DNA of 64,000 nt, from positions 491,628 through 555,627 of the forward strand of contig JANSXC010000001.1 in NCBI GenBank assembly GCA_024743115.1. The letters are read 5' to 3'. This DNA is from a bacterium (GTDB lineage Bacteria > Planctomycetota > UBA1135 > UBA2386). Positions 25,844 through 34,248 of this stretch are shown in pieces. Positions within the stretch are counted from its first letter, which is position 1, and each line of letters opens with the position of its first letter. The notes beneath the pieces were generated by a model. That model was given only the letters and a program-made list of their open reading frames with translations. It ran no database searches and had not been told where the DNA came from. Made by a program: the position numbers and the translations under genes.

Positions 25844-28084
25844 ATGACCAATCGCTGCGCCGCAATTCTGGCCACACTCACTGTCGGTCTCACTGCCGTT
25901 TCCCCTGCCGCCCAACAGGATCCGCCGACCGGCCCGGTGGCCACGCGAGCGGAGCGCATCGCCGTCCAGCGGAACGCCGGATTGTTCGAGCTGTCACCGG
26001 GGGTGCTTCACGGTGGTGGCGCGCAGTATGACGTGCGGTTTCGCGCCGCGGGCATGCGGCTCGAACCGGCGTTGGGGACGGCGGTGGCCGTGACGCAGCA
26101 TCTGTCCCTGACTCCGATCTCGGTCGGGCGCGGCGGTGAACCGGGCATCGCGTTGCCTTCGTCCGCACTGCCCGAGCAGCACGGCCGAACGGCGGTCTTC
26201 GCGCATGCCGCCGGGGTGCGCGAGCGGTTCGCGGTCGGCGTCGATGGCGTCGAGCTGTCGTGGGTGTTCGATGCCCGGCCGCCGGGAGTGGGCGACCTCG
26301 TCGTGCGCTACGAACTCGCGACCGAGATGCCGGGGCCGCGGTCGCTCGCCGACGGCGGGATCGGGTTCGGGCTCGAGGGGATCGGCGGTGTGACGATCGG
26401 CAGCGTTACCGGTATCGACGCCCTGGGCCGGAGGATCGCTGGCGGCCTGCGGTACGCGGATGGTGAACTCGAGTTGTCGCTGCCCGCGGCCTTCGTCGAC
26501 AACGCGGCCTATCCGCTCGTGCTCGATCCGGTGATCGGCCCGGAGTTCGGGATCTGGAACGGCACGCTGTACTCCGAGAACGATCCCGATTGCTCGTACG
26601 AGAGGACCCAGGACCGGTTCCTCGTGACGTTCCAGCGCGCGTTCAGCAGCACGGACATCCGCTTGCGGGCCCAGCTCGTGGACCGTGTGGGTGGGTTGTT
26701 CCAGGGCGTCCACTGGATCACGACGGGCGGCGTGTGTTTCCGCCCGCGCGTGGCGAGCTTCTCGCGGGAAGAGCGCTTCGGTGTGGCCTGGGCGTCGCGA
26801 GTCGGCAGCCAGAGCTACGTCCACTTCCGTTCGGTCTCCGTGCACGGCGGGCCGGCGTCGACCGCGATGTCGCCGACGTCGACGCTCGCGAGCGGCCCGC
26901 AGTGGACGTTGCTCGATGTCGACATCGGTTCGGAGGGCGGGCAGTTCCAGCAGGACTACGCGTTCGTGGTTGTTTGGGACGACACGGACGACGATCGCAT
27001 CTACGCGCGACGGGTCGGCATCGACTCGGCGGGCAACACGGTGCTGTGGTCGCCGTTCTCGGTGTTCAACGACAGCACCTTCAACGGCTACTCGCAGCCT
27101 GCGATCGCGCGATCGGCGGAGTCTGGCGGCAAACTCATGGTGGTTGCGCGGCGATTCTCCGGGGTCGGACCGCAGCGTGGGGTGTCGTGTGCGCTCGTCT
27201 CGGCGCGGAACAACACGGTCACGAACCGAACCACCATCGTGATGAACTCGACCGACGAGTTCTGGCATCCCGACGTCGACGGGTACGGCGACGAGTGGGT
27301 GATCGCGTGGCGCCAGAACACACTCGGCACGACGCTCTATGCTGTCGCCGTGCGGTCGGCGCAGTTCGATGGCACGAACCTGTCGTTCGGCGCGACGCAG
27401 ACGCTCGGTGGTTCGTCGCTCGTGCGGCTCGACCATCCGTCGGTCGGCTACTCGCACGGCAAGACGTGGCTCGGCTATCGCGAGAACTTCCTCGGATCGA
27501 CGGCGCTCCGCGCCCGAGGCATCGACCCGAAGTCGTGTATCTACTGTCAGGATCTCTTCACCGCCCAGGTGCCGGCGGGGGATACGCGGGTCGTCGTTGC
27601 GACGACGATGTCCGGCAACGAAACGTCTCGCCAGGAGGGGCTCGTCGTCTGGGAGGAGAACTTCGATATCTGGGCCCAGCGGATCGCCGATTACGGCAAT
27701 CAGGGCACGGTCGTCAATCTCGGGGGCGGGTGCGGCGCGGGCGGGACCCAGAGTGTGACGGCACCCAATCTCGGGATGAGTTCCATCAACTGCTCGGTCT
27801 ACGGCCTGGCGCCGACGGCCGTGTTGACGATGTTCAACTTCACGCTCACGCCGACGGTCGTGACCTGCGGAACGTGTGAGTGGCTGCAGCCGCAGGTCGC
27901 GCTGATCCTGCCGATCACCGCGTCGGGGAGCGCGCGCTTCACCTACGGCTTCCCGTGCGATCCGACGCTCGCGGGCGTGCAGTTCGAGACCCAGTGGACG
28001 ACCTACGACCCGGCGACCGCGCCGTGTGCGATCTATCCCGGGTTCGCGGTCACGGATCGCCAACTGCACACGATCGGGCAGTAG
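25844..28084 (+). CDS. Large secreted beta-rich protein with C-terminal cysteine-containing domain
   Basis: ATG 25844 follows a clear GGAGG-type site and gives a signal peptide (MTNRCAAILATLTVGLTAVSPAAQQ); 746 residues. The first ~220 residues are a beta domain ('YDVRFRAAGMRLEPALGTAVAVTQHLSLTPISVGRGGEPG', 'YPLVLDPVIG'). This pattern is common in large exported Planctomycete proteins. The middle reads like a propeller with repeated 'VVWDDTDDDRIYARRVGIDSAGN', 'VIAWRQNTLGTTLYAVAVRSAQFDG' and 'EGLVVWEENFDIWAQRI'. The last ~115 residues ('GCGAGGTQSVTAPNLGMSSINCSVYGLAP...VALILPITASGSARFTYGFPCDPTLAGVQFETQW') carry paired cysteines and match the C-terminal domain family seen in this window. No enzyme activity can be assigned. 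Confidence 0.78.
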   Translation: MTNRCAAILATLTVGLTAVSPAAQQDPPTGPVATRAERIAVQRNAGLFELSPGVLHGGGAQYDVRFRAAGMRLEPALGTAVAVTQHLSLTPISVGRGGEPGIALPSSALPEQHGRTAVFAHAAGVRERFAVGVDGVELSWVFDARPPGVGDLVVRYELATEMPGPRSLADGGIGFGLEGIGGVTIGSVTGIDALGRRIAGGLRYADGELELSLPAAFVDNAAYPLVLDPVIGPEFGIWNGTLYSENDPDCSYERTQDRFLVTFQRAFSSTDIRLRAQLVDRVGGLFQGVHWITTGGVCFRPRVASFSREERFGVAWASRVGSQSYVHFRSVSVHGGPASTAMSPTSTLASGPQWTLLDVDIGSEGGQFQQDYAFVVVWDDTDDDRIYARRVGIDSAGNTVLWSPFSVFNDSTFNGYSQPAIARSAESGGKLMVVARRFSGVGPQRGVSCALVSARNNTVTNRTTIVMNSTDEFWHPDVDGYGDEWVIAWRQNTLGTTLYAVAVRSAQFDGTNLSFGATQTLGGSSLVRLDHPSVGYSHGKTWLGYRENFLGSTALRARGIDPKSCIYCQDLFTAQVPAGDTRVVVATTMSGNETSRQEGLVVWEENFDIWAQRIADYGNQGTVVNLGGGCGAGGTQSVTAPNLGMSSINCSVYGLAPTAVLTMFNFTLTPTVVTCGTCEWLQPQVALILPITASGSARFTYGFPCDPTLAGVQFETQWTTYDPATAPCAIYPGFAVTDRQLHTIGQ

Positions 28085-28355
28085 TCGCCCCGCCGAGAAG
28101 GGCCCTGTTGCACGGAGGCCCGGCCGCCAAGGGCGTTGTGACAGCGCGCGGCGTTCCCGTCGCGACCGGAACGGCGCGGCCGGTTTCTCGCAAGGAATCA
28201 CCTGAAGGTTTGGCCGAGCGACGACCGTTTCGTCGTTCCCTGCCGTGATGGTGATGCCGCTGATCCCGCTTTCGTCGTCCTCGGTGCCGCCCGTGGCGTC
28301 CGCCGCTGCGCCAGCCTTTACCGCGGCGACCCAACTCCCTACGCTCCGCCAACGT

Positions 28356-28949
28356 ATGGTGGAGAAGGACGACCGGTGTGCCGACGCGGCCGTGGAGGCG
28401 GCTCTGGCGAGACTGCGGGCCGGCGACCAGACGGCGTGGCAGGAGATCCTGCCGCTGCTCTACTCCGAGCTGCACGCTGTCGCGCGCCGTGAGATGTCCC
28501 GGCAGTCGGTGTCGCACACGCTGCAGCCGACTGCCCTGGTCAACGAGGCGTTCGTCAAGTTGTGCCGTGGCACCGGGGTCGAGTCGGGGCAGCGCGCCGA
28601 CTTCATGGCGCTGGCAGCGACCGCCATGCGCAGCATTCTGACGGATCACGCCCGCGGCAAGTCGCGGCAGAAGCGATCGCCGGAGGGTAAGACCGTGGCG
28701 ATCTCCGAGATCCTCGACATCGCGCTCGCTCACCAGCAGGAGCGCACGCCGCTCGATGTGATCGAACTCAACGATCTCATCGAGCGTTACAAGGAGCAGG
28801 ACCCGTTGGGGGCGCGGCTCGTGGAGTTGCGCTACTTCCTCGGTCAGTCGACCGAGGAGGCCGCGGCGATCCTGGCCGTGTCCCCTCGCACCGGGCGCCG
28901 GATGTGGAGCACGGCGAAGGCCTGGTTCAAGCGCGAGCTGGCGAAGTGA
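28356..28949 (+). CDS. ECF-type sigma factor (TIGR02999-like), first gene of kinase operon
   Basis: The diagnostic stretch 'ILPLLYSELHAVARREMSRQSVSHTLQPTALVNEAFVKLCRG' and the sigma-4 helix-turn-helix 'LVELRYFLGQSTEEAAAILAVSPRTGRRMWSTAKAWFKREL' identify a second TIGR02999-type ECF sigma factor. The ORF opens at 28245, but the first 37 residues are low-complexity (PLIPLSSSSVPPVASAAAPA). ATG 28356 (MVEKDDRCADAAVEAALARL) gives 197 residues, the usual length, so I prefer it. Its TGA overlaps the GTG start of the kinase-FGE gene (GTGA), so sigma factor and kinase are translationally coupled, unlike the divergent pair at 4-8 kb. Confidence 0.92.
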   Translation: MVEKDDRCADAAVEAALARLRAGDQTAWQEILPLLYSELHAVARREMSRQSVSHTLQPTALVNEAFVKLCRGTGVESGQRADFMALAATAMRSILTDHARGKSRQKRSPEGKTVAISEILDIALAHQQERTPLDVIELNDLIERYKEQDPLGARLVELRYFLGQSTEEAAAILAVSPRTGRRMWSTAKAWFKRELAK

Positions 28950-31468
28950 CGGATCGCTGGCAGCGCGTCAGTGAGATTCATGGCGAGGCCCGCGAGCTGC
29001 CGGAGGCCGAGCGCGAGGCGTTCGTGCGCGCGGCGTGTGACGGCGACGAATCGTTGTTCCACGAAGTGATGTCCCTGTTGACGGTCGACCTCGACAGCGG
29101 CGAACTGGAGCCGGCGGAGCCGCCGGTCGACGAGGTCGGCGCGAAGGACATCACGGGGCGGGAACTGGCGGGGCACCTGCTCATCGAAGTCCTCGGTCGG
29201 GGGGGCACGGGCACCGTGTTTCGGGCGCGGGATACCAGGCTGCAGCGCGAGGTGGCGGTCAAGGTGCTCGAAGCCGGCATCACGACGACGCCGTCGCAGC
29301 TGCATCGGTTTCGGTCCGAGCCGCAGCGCATCGCGCGGCTGAAGCATCCGCATATCGTCGGCATCCATGCCACGGGGCAGGAGGGGCCGACGAACTGGTT
29401 CTCGATGGATCTCATCGACGGCCATGATCTCGGGCGAGAGATTCAGCTGCAGCGCGCGCGGTCGGCCGCAGCGCTGTTGCCGCGGCCAGGGTCGGCCGGG
29501 CACGTCCACGCGGTTGCGACGCTGTGTGCGGATGCGGCCGAAGCACTCCAGACCGCGCACGCCGCGGGTATCGTGCATCGCGACGTCAAGCCACAGAACC
29601 TGCTCATCGACCGCAGCAAGCGGGCGGTGCACCTGGTCGACTTCGGGCTCGCGCGCGACGAGCGTCTGGGCAGCGTTTCGTTGACCGGCACGTTCGCGGG
29701 CACGGTGCACTACATGAGTCCAGAGCAGGCCGGTGCGGCGCAGGCCACGGTCGATGCCCGCACCGATGTCTACTCGCTCGGCGTCGTGCTCTACGAATGC
29801 CTCACGCTGCAGCGGCCGTTCCAGGGTGATTCGCCGGGCGAGATCTGGCACCGCATCCGCACCTCGGAGGCACGCCCCGTCCGGCGCATCAACCCGGCGA
29901 TTCCCCGTGATCTCGAGCTCATCGCGCAGAAGGCGATGCAGCGGGATGCCGAGGACCGCTACCCATCGGCCGCCGCACTGGCGGTGGATCTGCGGCGCTT
30001 TCTGCGCTTCGAAGCCATCGACGCCCGGCCGCCCACGGTGTGGCAGAAGACTCGCCGTGCGCTCGTGCGCCACGCCCGGGCAATCGCGATCGGCCTCGGG
30101 GGACTCGTGTTCGCCGCGCTGGGCTGGTCGTGGGCCGAGGCGTCGGCCCATCGTGGGCTGGTCGAAGACGCATCGGCGCGGTCACGGACGACGCTCGACG
30201 CGGGCGAGCGGGCGACGCTGCCGGCGCTCGTGGACCTGCGTCGTGATGCGGCGTTGCTCGCGGAAGCCGGCGGCGAAGCAGAGTTCCTGGCACGCGAGGC
30301 GGAGCGGCGGATCGCCGCGGTAGAACGCGAATGGTCGCGGGCTCGGGAGGAGCTCACGGAACGCGGCCGGGCCGAGGGCGACGACGTTCTCGTGCTGCAA
30401 GCCCGTGGGAAACTGCAGGACCTCGCGATCCTGTTCCCGGAGAAACCCGGGTATCTCGAGGAACTCGCGGACAACCCGTTTGCTCCGCGAATCAGCGTGC
30501 GGCCGGTGGACTCCGCTGGCACGCCCGTGAGCGGTGTCGCCGGTTTTGCGATGATTGATCCGATCACCGGGCAGCCGGGCCCGTTCGAGAGTCTCGGAGC
30601 ATTGCCGATCTCGCGGCTCGAGCTGCCCGTCGGCTTCCTGCGAATACGGCTCGAGGTCGCGGGCTTCGGTGTCCGCGAGTTCACCCGTCGCACGCGCCGA
30701 TTGGGGGCGGAGCTGATCCTCGCGCCGCGTCTCGCAGCTCGCGAAGTCGCCGACCCTGGCGGGGATGACGACATGGTGCTGGTTCGTTCGTCGCGAATCT
30801 CCTATCTCGACGCGAATACCCCGATGTCGGGGATCAACGGCCGCGACCTCACCGTCCGGGCGTTCTGGATCGACCGCTACGAAGTCTCGAACGCGGACTA
30901 CCGCCGGTTTCTCGCGGCTCATCCCACGCGGCGTCCGCCCGCGCACTTTGCACGGATCCCGGCCGGATCGCCCGGCGATCGATTGCCGGTCGTGTTCGTC
31001 AGCTGGCGCGATGCGCGGGACTACGCCGAGTGGGTGGGCAAGCGTCTTCCCACGCACGCCGAGTGGATGCTCGCTGCGCGCGGCACCGAAGGCCGCGACT
31101 ATCCGTGGCCCGATGCCGATGGCACATATCGCGGCAACACGCGCCACGAGCGGGTCACGGCGAAGACCTGGGACGCCAAGTTCGGGCGCTACCTCGAACG
31201 AGCCGTGCCCGTGCGTTCGTCGCGAGAGTCGGCGACCGAGTCGGGGATCCACCACCTGCTCGGCAACGTATCGGAGTGGTGCGAGAGTCTCGCGCCAGAA
31301 CTCGTGGCCGGTCAACTCGTCGCCCGGTACGGCACGCGGCTCGTCGTCGGCGAGGACTGGACGGCCGAGGATCGGGCGAGCACGTTGACGCTTCTCATCC
31401 GTGCCGGGCCCGAAGACAGTCACGCTGCCTATTCCCGCGGGTTTCGATGTGCCCGCTCCGCGCCGTAG
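28946..31468 (+). CDS. Ser/Thr kinase fused to FGE-like sensor domain
   Basis: The GTG at 28946 overlaps the sigma-factor stop and gives 840 residues; the ORF-track start at 28904 lies inside the sigma gene. The kinase domain (about 76-352) has GRGGTGTV, the catalytic lysine in VAVK (106), HRDVKPQN (211-218), DFG (232-234) and SPE in place of APE. A transmembrane helix follows (about 378-397, AIAIGLGGLVFAALGWSW), then a short helical part, a PEGA-like beta domain (about 515-600) and an FGE/SUMF1-like domain (about 608-838: 'FWIDRYEVSNADYRRFLAAHP', 'VVFVSWRDARDYAEWVGKRLPTHAEWMLAARGTEGRDYPW', 'LLGNVSEW', 'GFRCA'). The catalytic Cys pair of true FGE is absent. The exported FGE-like part probably senses a ligand and controls the kinase, which may act on the co-encoded sigma factor. 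Confidence 0.92.
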   Translation: MTDRWQRVSEIHGEARELPEAEREAFVRAACDGDESLFHEVMSLLTVDLDSGELEPAEPPVDEVGAKDITGRELAGHLLIEVLGRGGTGTVFRARDTRLQREVAVKVLEAGITTTPSQLHRFRSEPQRIARLKHPHIVGIHATGQEGPTNWFSMDLIDGHDLGREIQLQRARSAAALLPRPGSAGHVHAVATLCADAAEALQTAHAAGIVHRDVKPQNLLIDRSKRAVHLVDFGLARDERLGSVSLTGTFAGTVHYMSPEQAGAAQATVDARTDVYSLGVVLYECLTLQRPFQGDSPGEIWHRIRTSEARPVRRINPAIPRDLELIAQKAMQRDAEDRYPSAAALAVDLRRFLRFEAIDARPPTVWQKTRRALVRHARAIAIGLGGLVFAALGWSWAEASAHRGLVEDASARSRTTLDAGERATLPALVDLRRDAALLAEAGGEAEFLAREAERRIAAVEREWSRAREELTERGRAEGDDVLVLQARGKLQDLAILFPEKPGYLEELADNPFAPRISVRPVDSAGTPVSGVAGFAMIDPITGQPGPFESLGALPISRLELPVGFLRIRLEVAGFGVREFTRRTRRLGAELILAPRLAAREVADPGGDDDMVLVRSSRISYLDANTPMSGINGRDLTVRAFWIDRYEVSNADYRRFLAAHPTRRPPAHFARIPAGSPGDRLPVVFVSWRDARDYAEWVGKRLPTHAEWMLAARGTEGRDYPWPDADGTYRGNTRHERVTAKTWDAKFGRYLERAVPVRSSRESATESGIHHLLGNVSEWCESLAPELVAGQLVARYGTRLVVGEDWTAEDRASTLTLLIRAGPEDSHAAYSRGFRCARSAP

Positions 31469-31474
31469 AACACC

Positions 31475-32677
31475 ATGCCCTCGAACTACGATCATCGGGC
31501 GAATCTCATTCGCTGTAACAAGCTCGCCACGTTGCCCATCAAGCCGCCGCCGAAAGGCGAGGCCGTGCGTTCGCTGCGGGTCGTGCTAGCGGCCAACCGT
31601 GCCATGGTTCAGAGTGTTCGCCTCGGTGAGCAGGTCATGGCGCCGGAGGCCGAGTTCCAGCGCGAGTTCACATTCCACTTCTCCGACCCGAAAGCGGTCG
31701 CCGAGGAGGCGCCGCAGCTCCAGGTCGATTGGCGGGGTGAGCCGCCGGTCGTGATTCAAGCACAGTGGAACCCGCCACCCGATGACGAGGCCGGTGACGA
31801 GTCCCGTGACGAGGCCGAGGAAGTGATGGCCAGGCTGAGTCCGCGGACCGTCTATGCGAACCGGCAGCAGCAGATCAAGAGGATCGAGGACGAGGAGCGC
31901 GCGGCGCGGACGGGTTCGACGTCCAGGGCCTCACAGTCGATGCCGTCGCAATCAGTGGATCTGCAGTCCGAGGAGCGAGCGCGCTTCATGCAGTTCTTTC
32001 ACGATCTCGACTTCGGCACGCTGCCCGCGCTGCTGAAGGCCCGCAAGCGCCGGCTGATGCAGGCGCTGACCTATCTGCTGCGGGTGCGGCTCAAACAGCG
32101 TGGCCGGGCGCGTATCGGTGGCAGCAAGTTCGTTCCCGAAGATCCACCGGTGCGGCAGATCCGCTACGCGGTCGATATCTCGAGACAACTCTGCGAACTG
32201 TTCGAGGATCGCTTCGGCGACCTGCAGGACGACGGGAATCTGGCGGTGTTCGATCGCACGTTCGAGCGCTTCGTCTGCGGCGATCTCGCGGTGGTTCCGC
32301 ACGGCGAAGAGAACCCGCTCCAGAGTCATGGCGCGCCGAACGGGATCAACTACCTGCTGTTCGCCGAGTTTGCGCTGCTTGCCCTGACGATCGAATCGGA
32401 TGCCGAACGGCATCCGATCTGGCGGCGGGTCCTGCCTACCTTCGTGCGGACGGCCGAGATGTTCCTCGAGCTCTACTGGAACGGTGGTTGCCGCACATAT
32501 GCGAGCTACGGTTTCGCGTGGCTCGAACGCGGGTTTTCTCACGCCAAGTGCCAACGGCTGCGTGAGAGCTACCGCGAAGTTGCCCAGGCCGGCAGCGAAG
32601 CGCTTGCCGAACGCTTCGGGCTGCTCTGTTCCCATGCCTTGCGGGACGACATTGGCCGCGAGGTTCACCTGCAGTAG
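31475..32677 (+). CDS. Unknown 400-residue protein of the sigma/kinase operon
   Basis: I do not recognise this protein. It begins 6 bp after the kinase-FGE stop. There is no signal peptide or membrane helix, so it is cytoplasmic. The N-terminal ~100 residues are beta-prone ('SLRVVLAANRAMVQSVRLG...FQREFTFHFSDPK', 'LQVDWRGEPPVVIQAQW'). A charged, disordered linker follows (DDEAGDESRDEAEEV to SQSVDLQSEE, about 110-170). The C-terminal half is helical ('LPALLKARKRRLMQALTYLLRVRLKQRG', 'YLLFAEFALLALTIESDAERHPIWRRVLPTFVRTAEMFLELYW'). The linker is rich in Ser and Thr, and so could be a target of the kinase upstream; that is a guess from context. Confidence 0.8.
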   Translation: MPSNYDHRANLIRCNKLATLPIKPPPKGEAVRSLRVVLAANRAMVQSVRLGEQVMAPEAEFQREFTFHFSDPKAVAEEAPQLQVDWRGEPPVVIQAQWNPPPDDEAGDESRDEAEEVMARLSPRTVYANRQQQIKRIEDEERAARTGSTSRASQSMPSQSVDLQSEERARFMQFFHDLDFGTLPALLKARKRRLMQALTYLLRVRLKQRGRARIGGSKFVPEDPPVRQIRYAVDISRQLCELFEDRFGDLQDDGNLAVFDRTFERFVCGDLAVVPHGEENPLQSHGAPNGINYLLFAEFALLALTIESDAERHPIWRRVLPTFVRTAEMFLELYWNGGCRTYASYGFAWLERGFSHAKCQRLRESYREVAQAGSEALAERFGLLCSHALRDDIGREVHLQ

Positions 32678-32686
32678 GAGAAGACA

Positions 32687-33049
32687 ATGCCGACCGTAGA
32701 TATCACATCCAGGTGTTCCGATCTGATCGGCGAGCAGCAAGACCCGGAAGGGGATGCCGCCACCTGTTATGCCCTCTTCTCGAACTCCCTGGTCCCGTCC
32801 GTCGAGGAGTCGAGCATCTTCGACGTGCAGAACCTCCACCTCTACGTTGCTGCGAGGGACGCGGCAGAGGATGCCATGGATTCCGACGACTGGCCCGCCG
32901 GCTACACGATCGATCTCGTCGCCGTGACGTTCTCGCGGCAGAGCGCTGGCGGCTGGGATCGTGACGGACTCGGTGCGGCCTTGGCGCTTCGACTCGGCGA
33001 CGCGAAGGTCCACTACTTCAGCGCCGAGACGCTGAGTTCGATCAGTTAG
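32687..33049 (+). CDS. Unknown 120-residue protein, last gene of the sigma/kinase operon
   Basis: This small acidic protein starts 9 bp after the previous stop and has a good ribosome binding site (AGGAG). It contains 'CYALFSNSLVPSVEESSIFDVQNLHLYVAARDAAEDAMDSDDW' and 'YTIDLVAVTFSRQSAGGWDRDGLGAALALRLGDAKVHYF'. There is no signal peptide or membrane segment. I do not recognise a family. Spacing indicates co-transcription with the unknown 400-residue protein, and the two may work together. The stop shares bases with the stop of the convergent methyltransferase-like gene (TTAG). Confidence 0.7.
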   Translation: MPTVDITSRCSDLIGEQQDPEGDAATCYALFSNSLVPSVEESSIFDVQNLHLYVAARDAAEDAMDSDDWPAGYTIDLVAVTFSRQSAGGWDRDGLGAALALRLGDAKVHYFSAETLSSIS

Positions 33050-33657
33050 CCGGCCGTCGCCGAGGTGCGACGCCACAAGCGCGGGACGAACCGCCCGGTC
33101 GTCCGGCTGTAGTCCAGGTAGCCGTCGACCTCGGCGACGAGCGCGCGTTCTTCGACGCGCGCGGTGAGCCAGTAGTAGATGGTCAGCAGCAGTGTGTTCG
33201 CCAGCAGCCAGAGACTGCCCGAGGCGAGCGAGAGGCCGACCATCGTCGTGAGGTTCGCCGTGTAGATCGGGTGGCGGACGAATCGGTAGGGGCCGCGGCG
33301 CACGAGACGTGTTGGCAGGTAGGCATCGAAGCACGGGGAGTACTGCCGGCCCAGCGTCTGCTTGGCGGCTGCGAACACGACGAAACCTGCGGCCGCGATC
33401 GCGAGCCCGAGATGTAGCAGCACGGGCGTGTGATGGAACTGGAGCAGGGCGGGATGTCGGCAGCCGACCGCCGCGATTCCGATTGCGATCGTCGAGTAGC
33501 GGATCCAGTGGTAGACGGCGCGAAAGCCGCGGGGCGATGCGATCGTGCCCGGTCTGTCAGTGGCGTACTCACGCGAGCGATGGCCCGGCTCGTAGAGCCG
33601 GGCCGAGCCGATGCCAATCGCTAGGAACGTCGCGATCCCGATCGTTTCGTGCAGCAT
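33046..33657 (-). CDS. Isoprenylcysteine/phospholipid methyltransferase-like membrane protein
   Basis: ATG 33657 gives 203 residues; the longer ORF from 33846 extends into the upstream gene. About five membrane helices are visible. The conserved C-terminal core 'LVRRGPYRFVRHPIYTANLTTMVGLSLASGSLWLL...YYWLTARVEERALVAEVDGYLDYSRTTGRFVP' is that of the ICMT/PEMT superfamily, including 'GPYRFVRHPxY' and the EE pair of 'RxEExxL'. Members transfer methyl groups from S-adenosylmethionine to lipid-like substrates at the membrane; the substrate here is not predictable. It lies 11 bp downstream of the unknown gene at 33669-34148 and is likely co-transcribed. Confidence 0.88.
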   Translation of the reverse strand: MLHETIGIATFLAIGIGSARLYEPGHRSREYATDRPGTIASPRGFRAVYHWIRYSTIAIGIAAVGCRHPALLQFHHTPVLLHLGLAIAAAGFVVFAAAKQTLGRQYSPCFDAYLPTRLVRRGPYRFVRHPIYTANLTTMVGLSLASGSLWLLANTLLLTIYYWLTARVEERALVAEVDGYLDYSRTTGRFVPRLWRRTSATAG

Positions 33658-33668
33658 GACGTGGTGCC

Positions 33669-34148
33669 TCAGAGCAGGAACGTGGGAACCTCGGCTTCGA
33701 CCTTGAGCGAGCCGACCCGGGTCTCGATCGAGACCTTGTAGGCCTTGTCGCGGATCTTGCGGACCTTGCGGATCCAGACCTTCTGAACGAGGTCGCGTTC
33801 GTCGCCGATGAGCTCGGGGATCGCGACGGTGAGTTTCGTCGGCCACATCTTGAGCAACTCGGGGCCGTTGGGGTCGTAGTCGAGGCCGAACTCGCGGCAG
33901 AGCAGCAGGTAGAGCACCTTCTGCGTGTGGACCTGAACGGACAGGAAGATCAGGTGGCTCGGGCTGGCCTTCATCGAACTCCGATACGAGCGATCGAAGT
34001 GGGCCTCGGCGTAGCGATGGCCGACGCGATACTCGCGGACCTCGAGGTCTTCCTCCACCGGCTTGCCCGGCATGACGTTGAAGCGCAGCGAGCTGGTGTG
34101 ACGTTCTGGAATCGTGGTGAGCTGGGGTGTGATCGCGGTGTCGGACAT
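33669..34148 (-). CDS. Unknown protein, possibly hotdog-fold
   Basis: The 159-residue product has no signal peptide or membrane segment. It shows a central helix pattern 'SHLIFLSVQVHTQKVLYLLLCREFGLD' followed by beta strands 'KLTVAIPELIGDERDLVQKVWIRKVRKIRDKAYKVSIETRVGSLKVEAEVPTFLL'. This helix-then-sheet order, ending with 'V.G....A.......L', resembles hotdog-fold thioesterase or dehydratase proteins, but no family motif can be named. The gene sits just before the methyltransferase-like gene, so a shared role in lipid metabolism is possible. Confidence 0.65.
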   Translation of the reverse strand: MSDTAITPQLTTIPERHTSSLRFNVMPGKPVEEDLEVREYRVGHRYAEAHFDRSYRSSMKASPSHLIFLSVQVHTQKVLYLLLCREFGLDYDPNGPELLKMWPTKLTVAIPELIGDERDLVQKVWIRKVRKIRDKAYKVSIETRVGSLKVEAEVPTFLL

Positions 34149-34248
34149 GGCGTTTCAGGCTTGATGACAGGATGAGCAGTCATCAGCCTGAACGCGTTCC
34201 GCGATCCGGACCGGACAGATATGTCCGCAGATCTCGACTCGTCGAGAG

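Noticed and set aside
25994-28201. Reverse ORF of 735 residues
   Set aside because: Antisense of the secreted protein at 25844-28084, which has a signal peptide and ribosome binding site.
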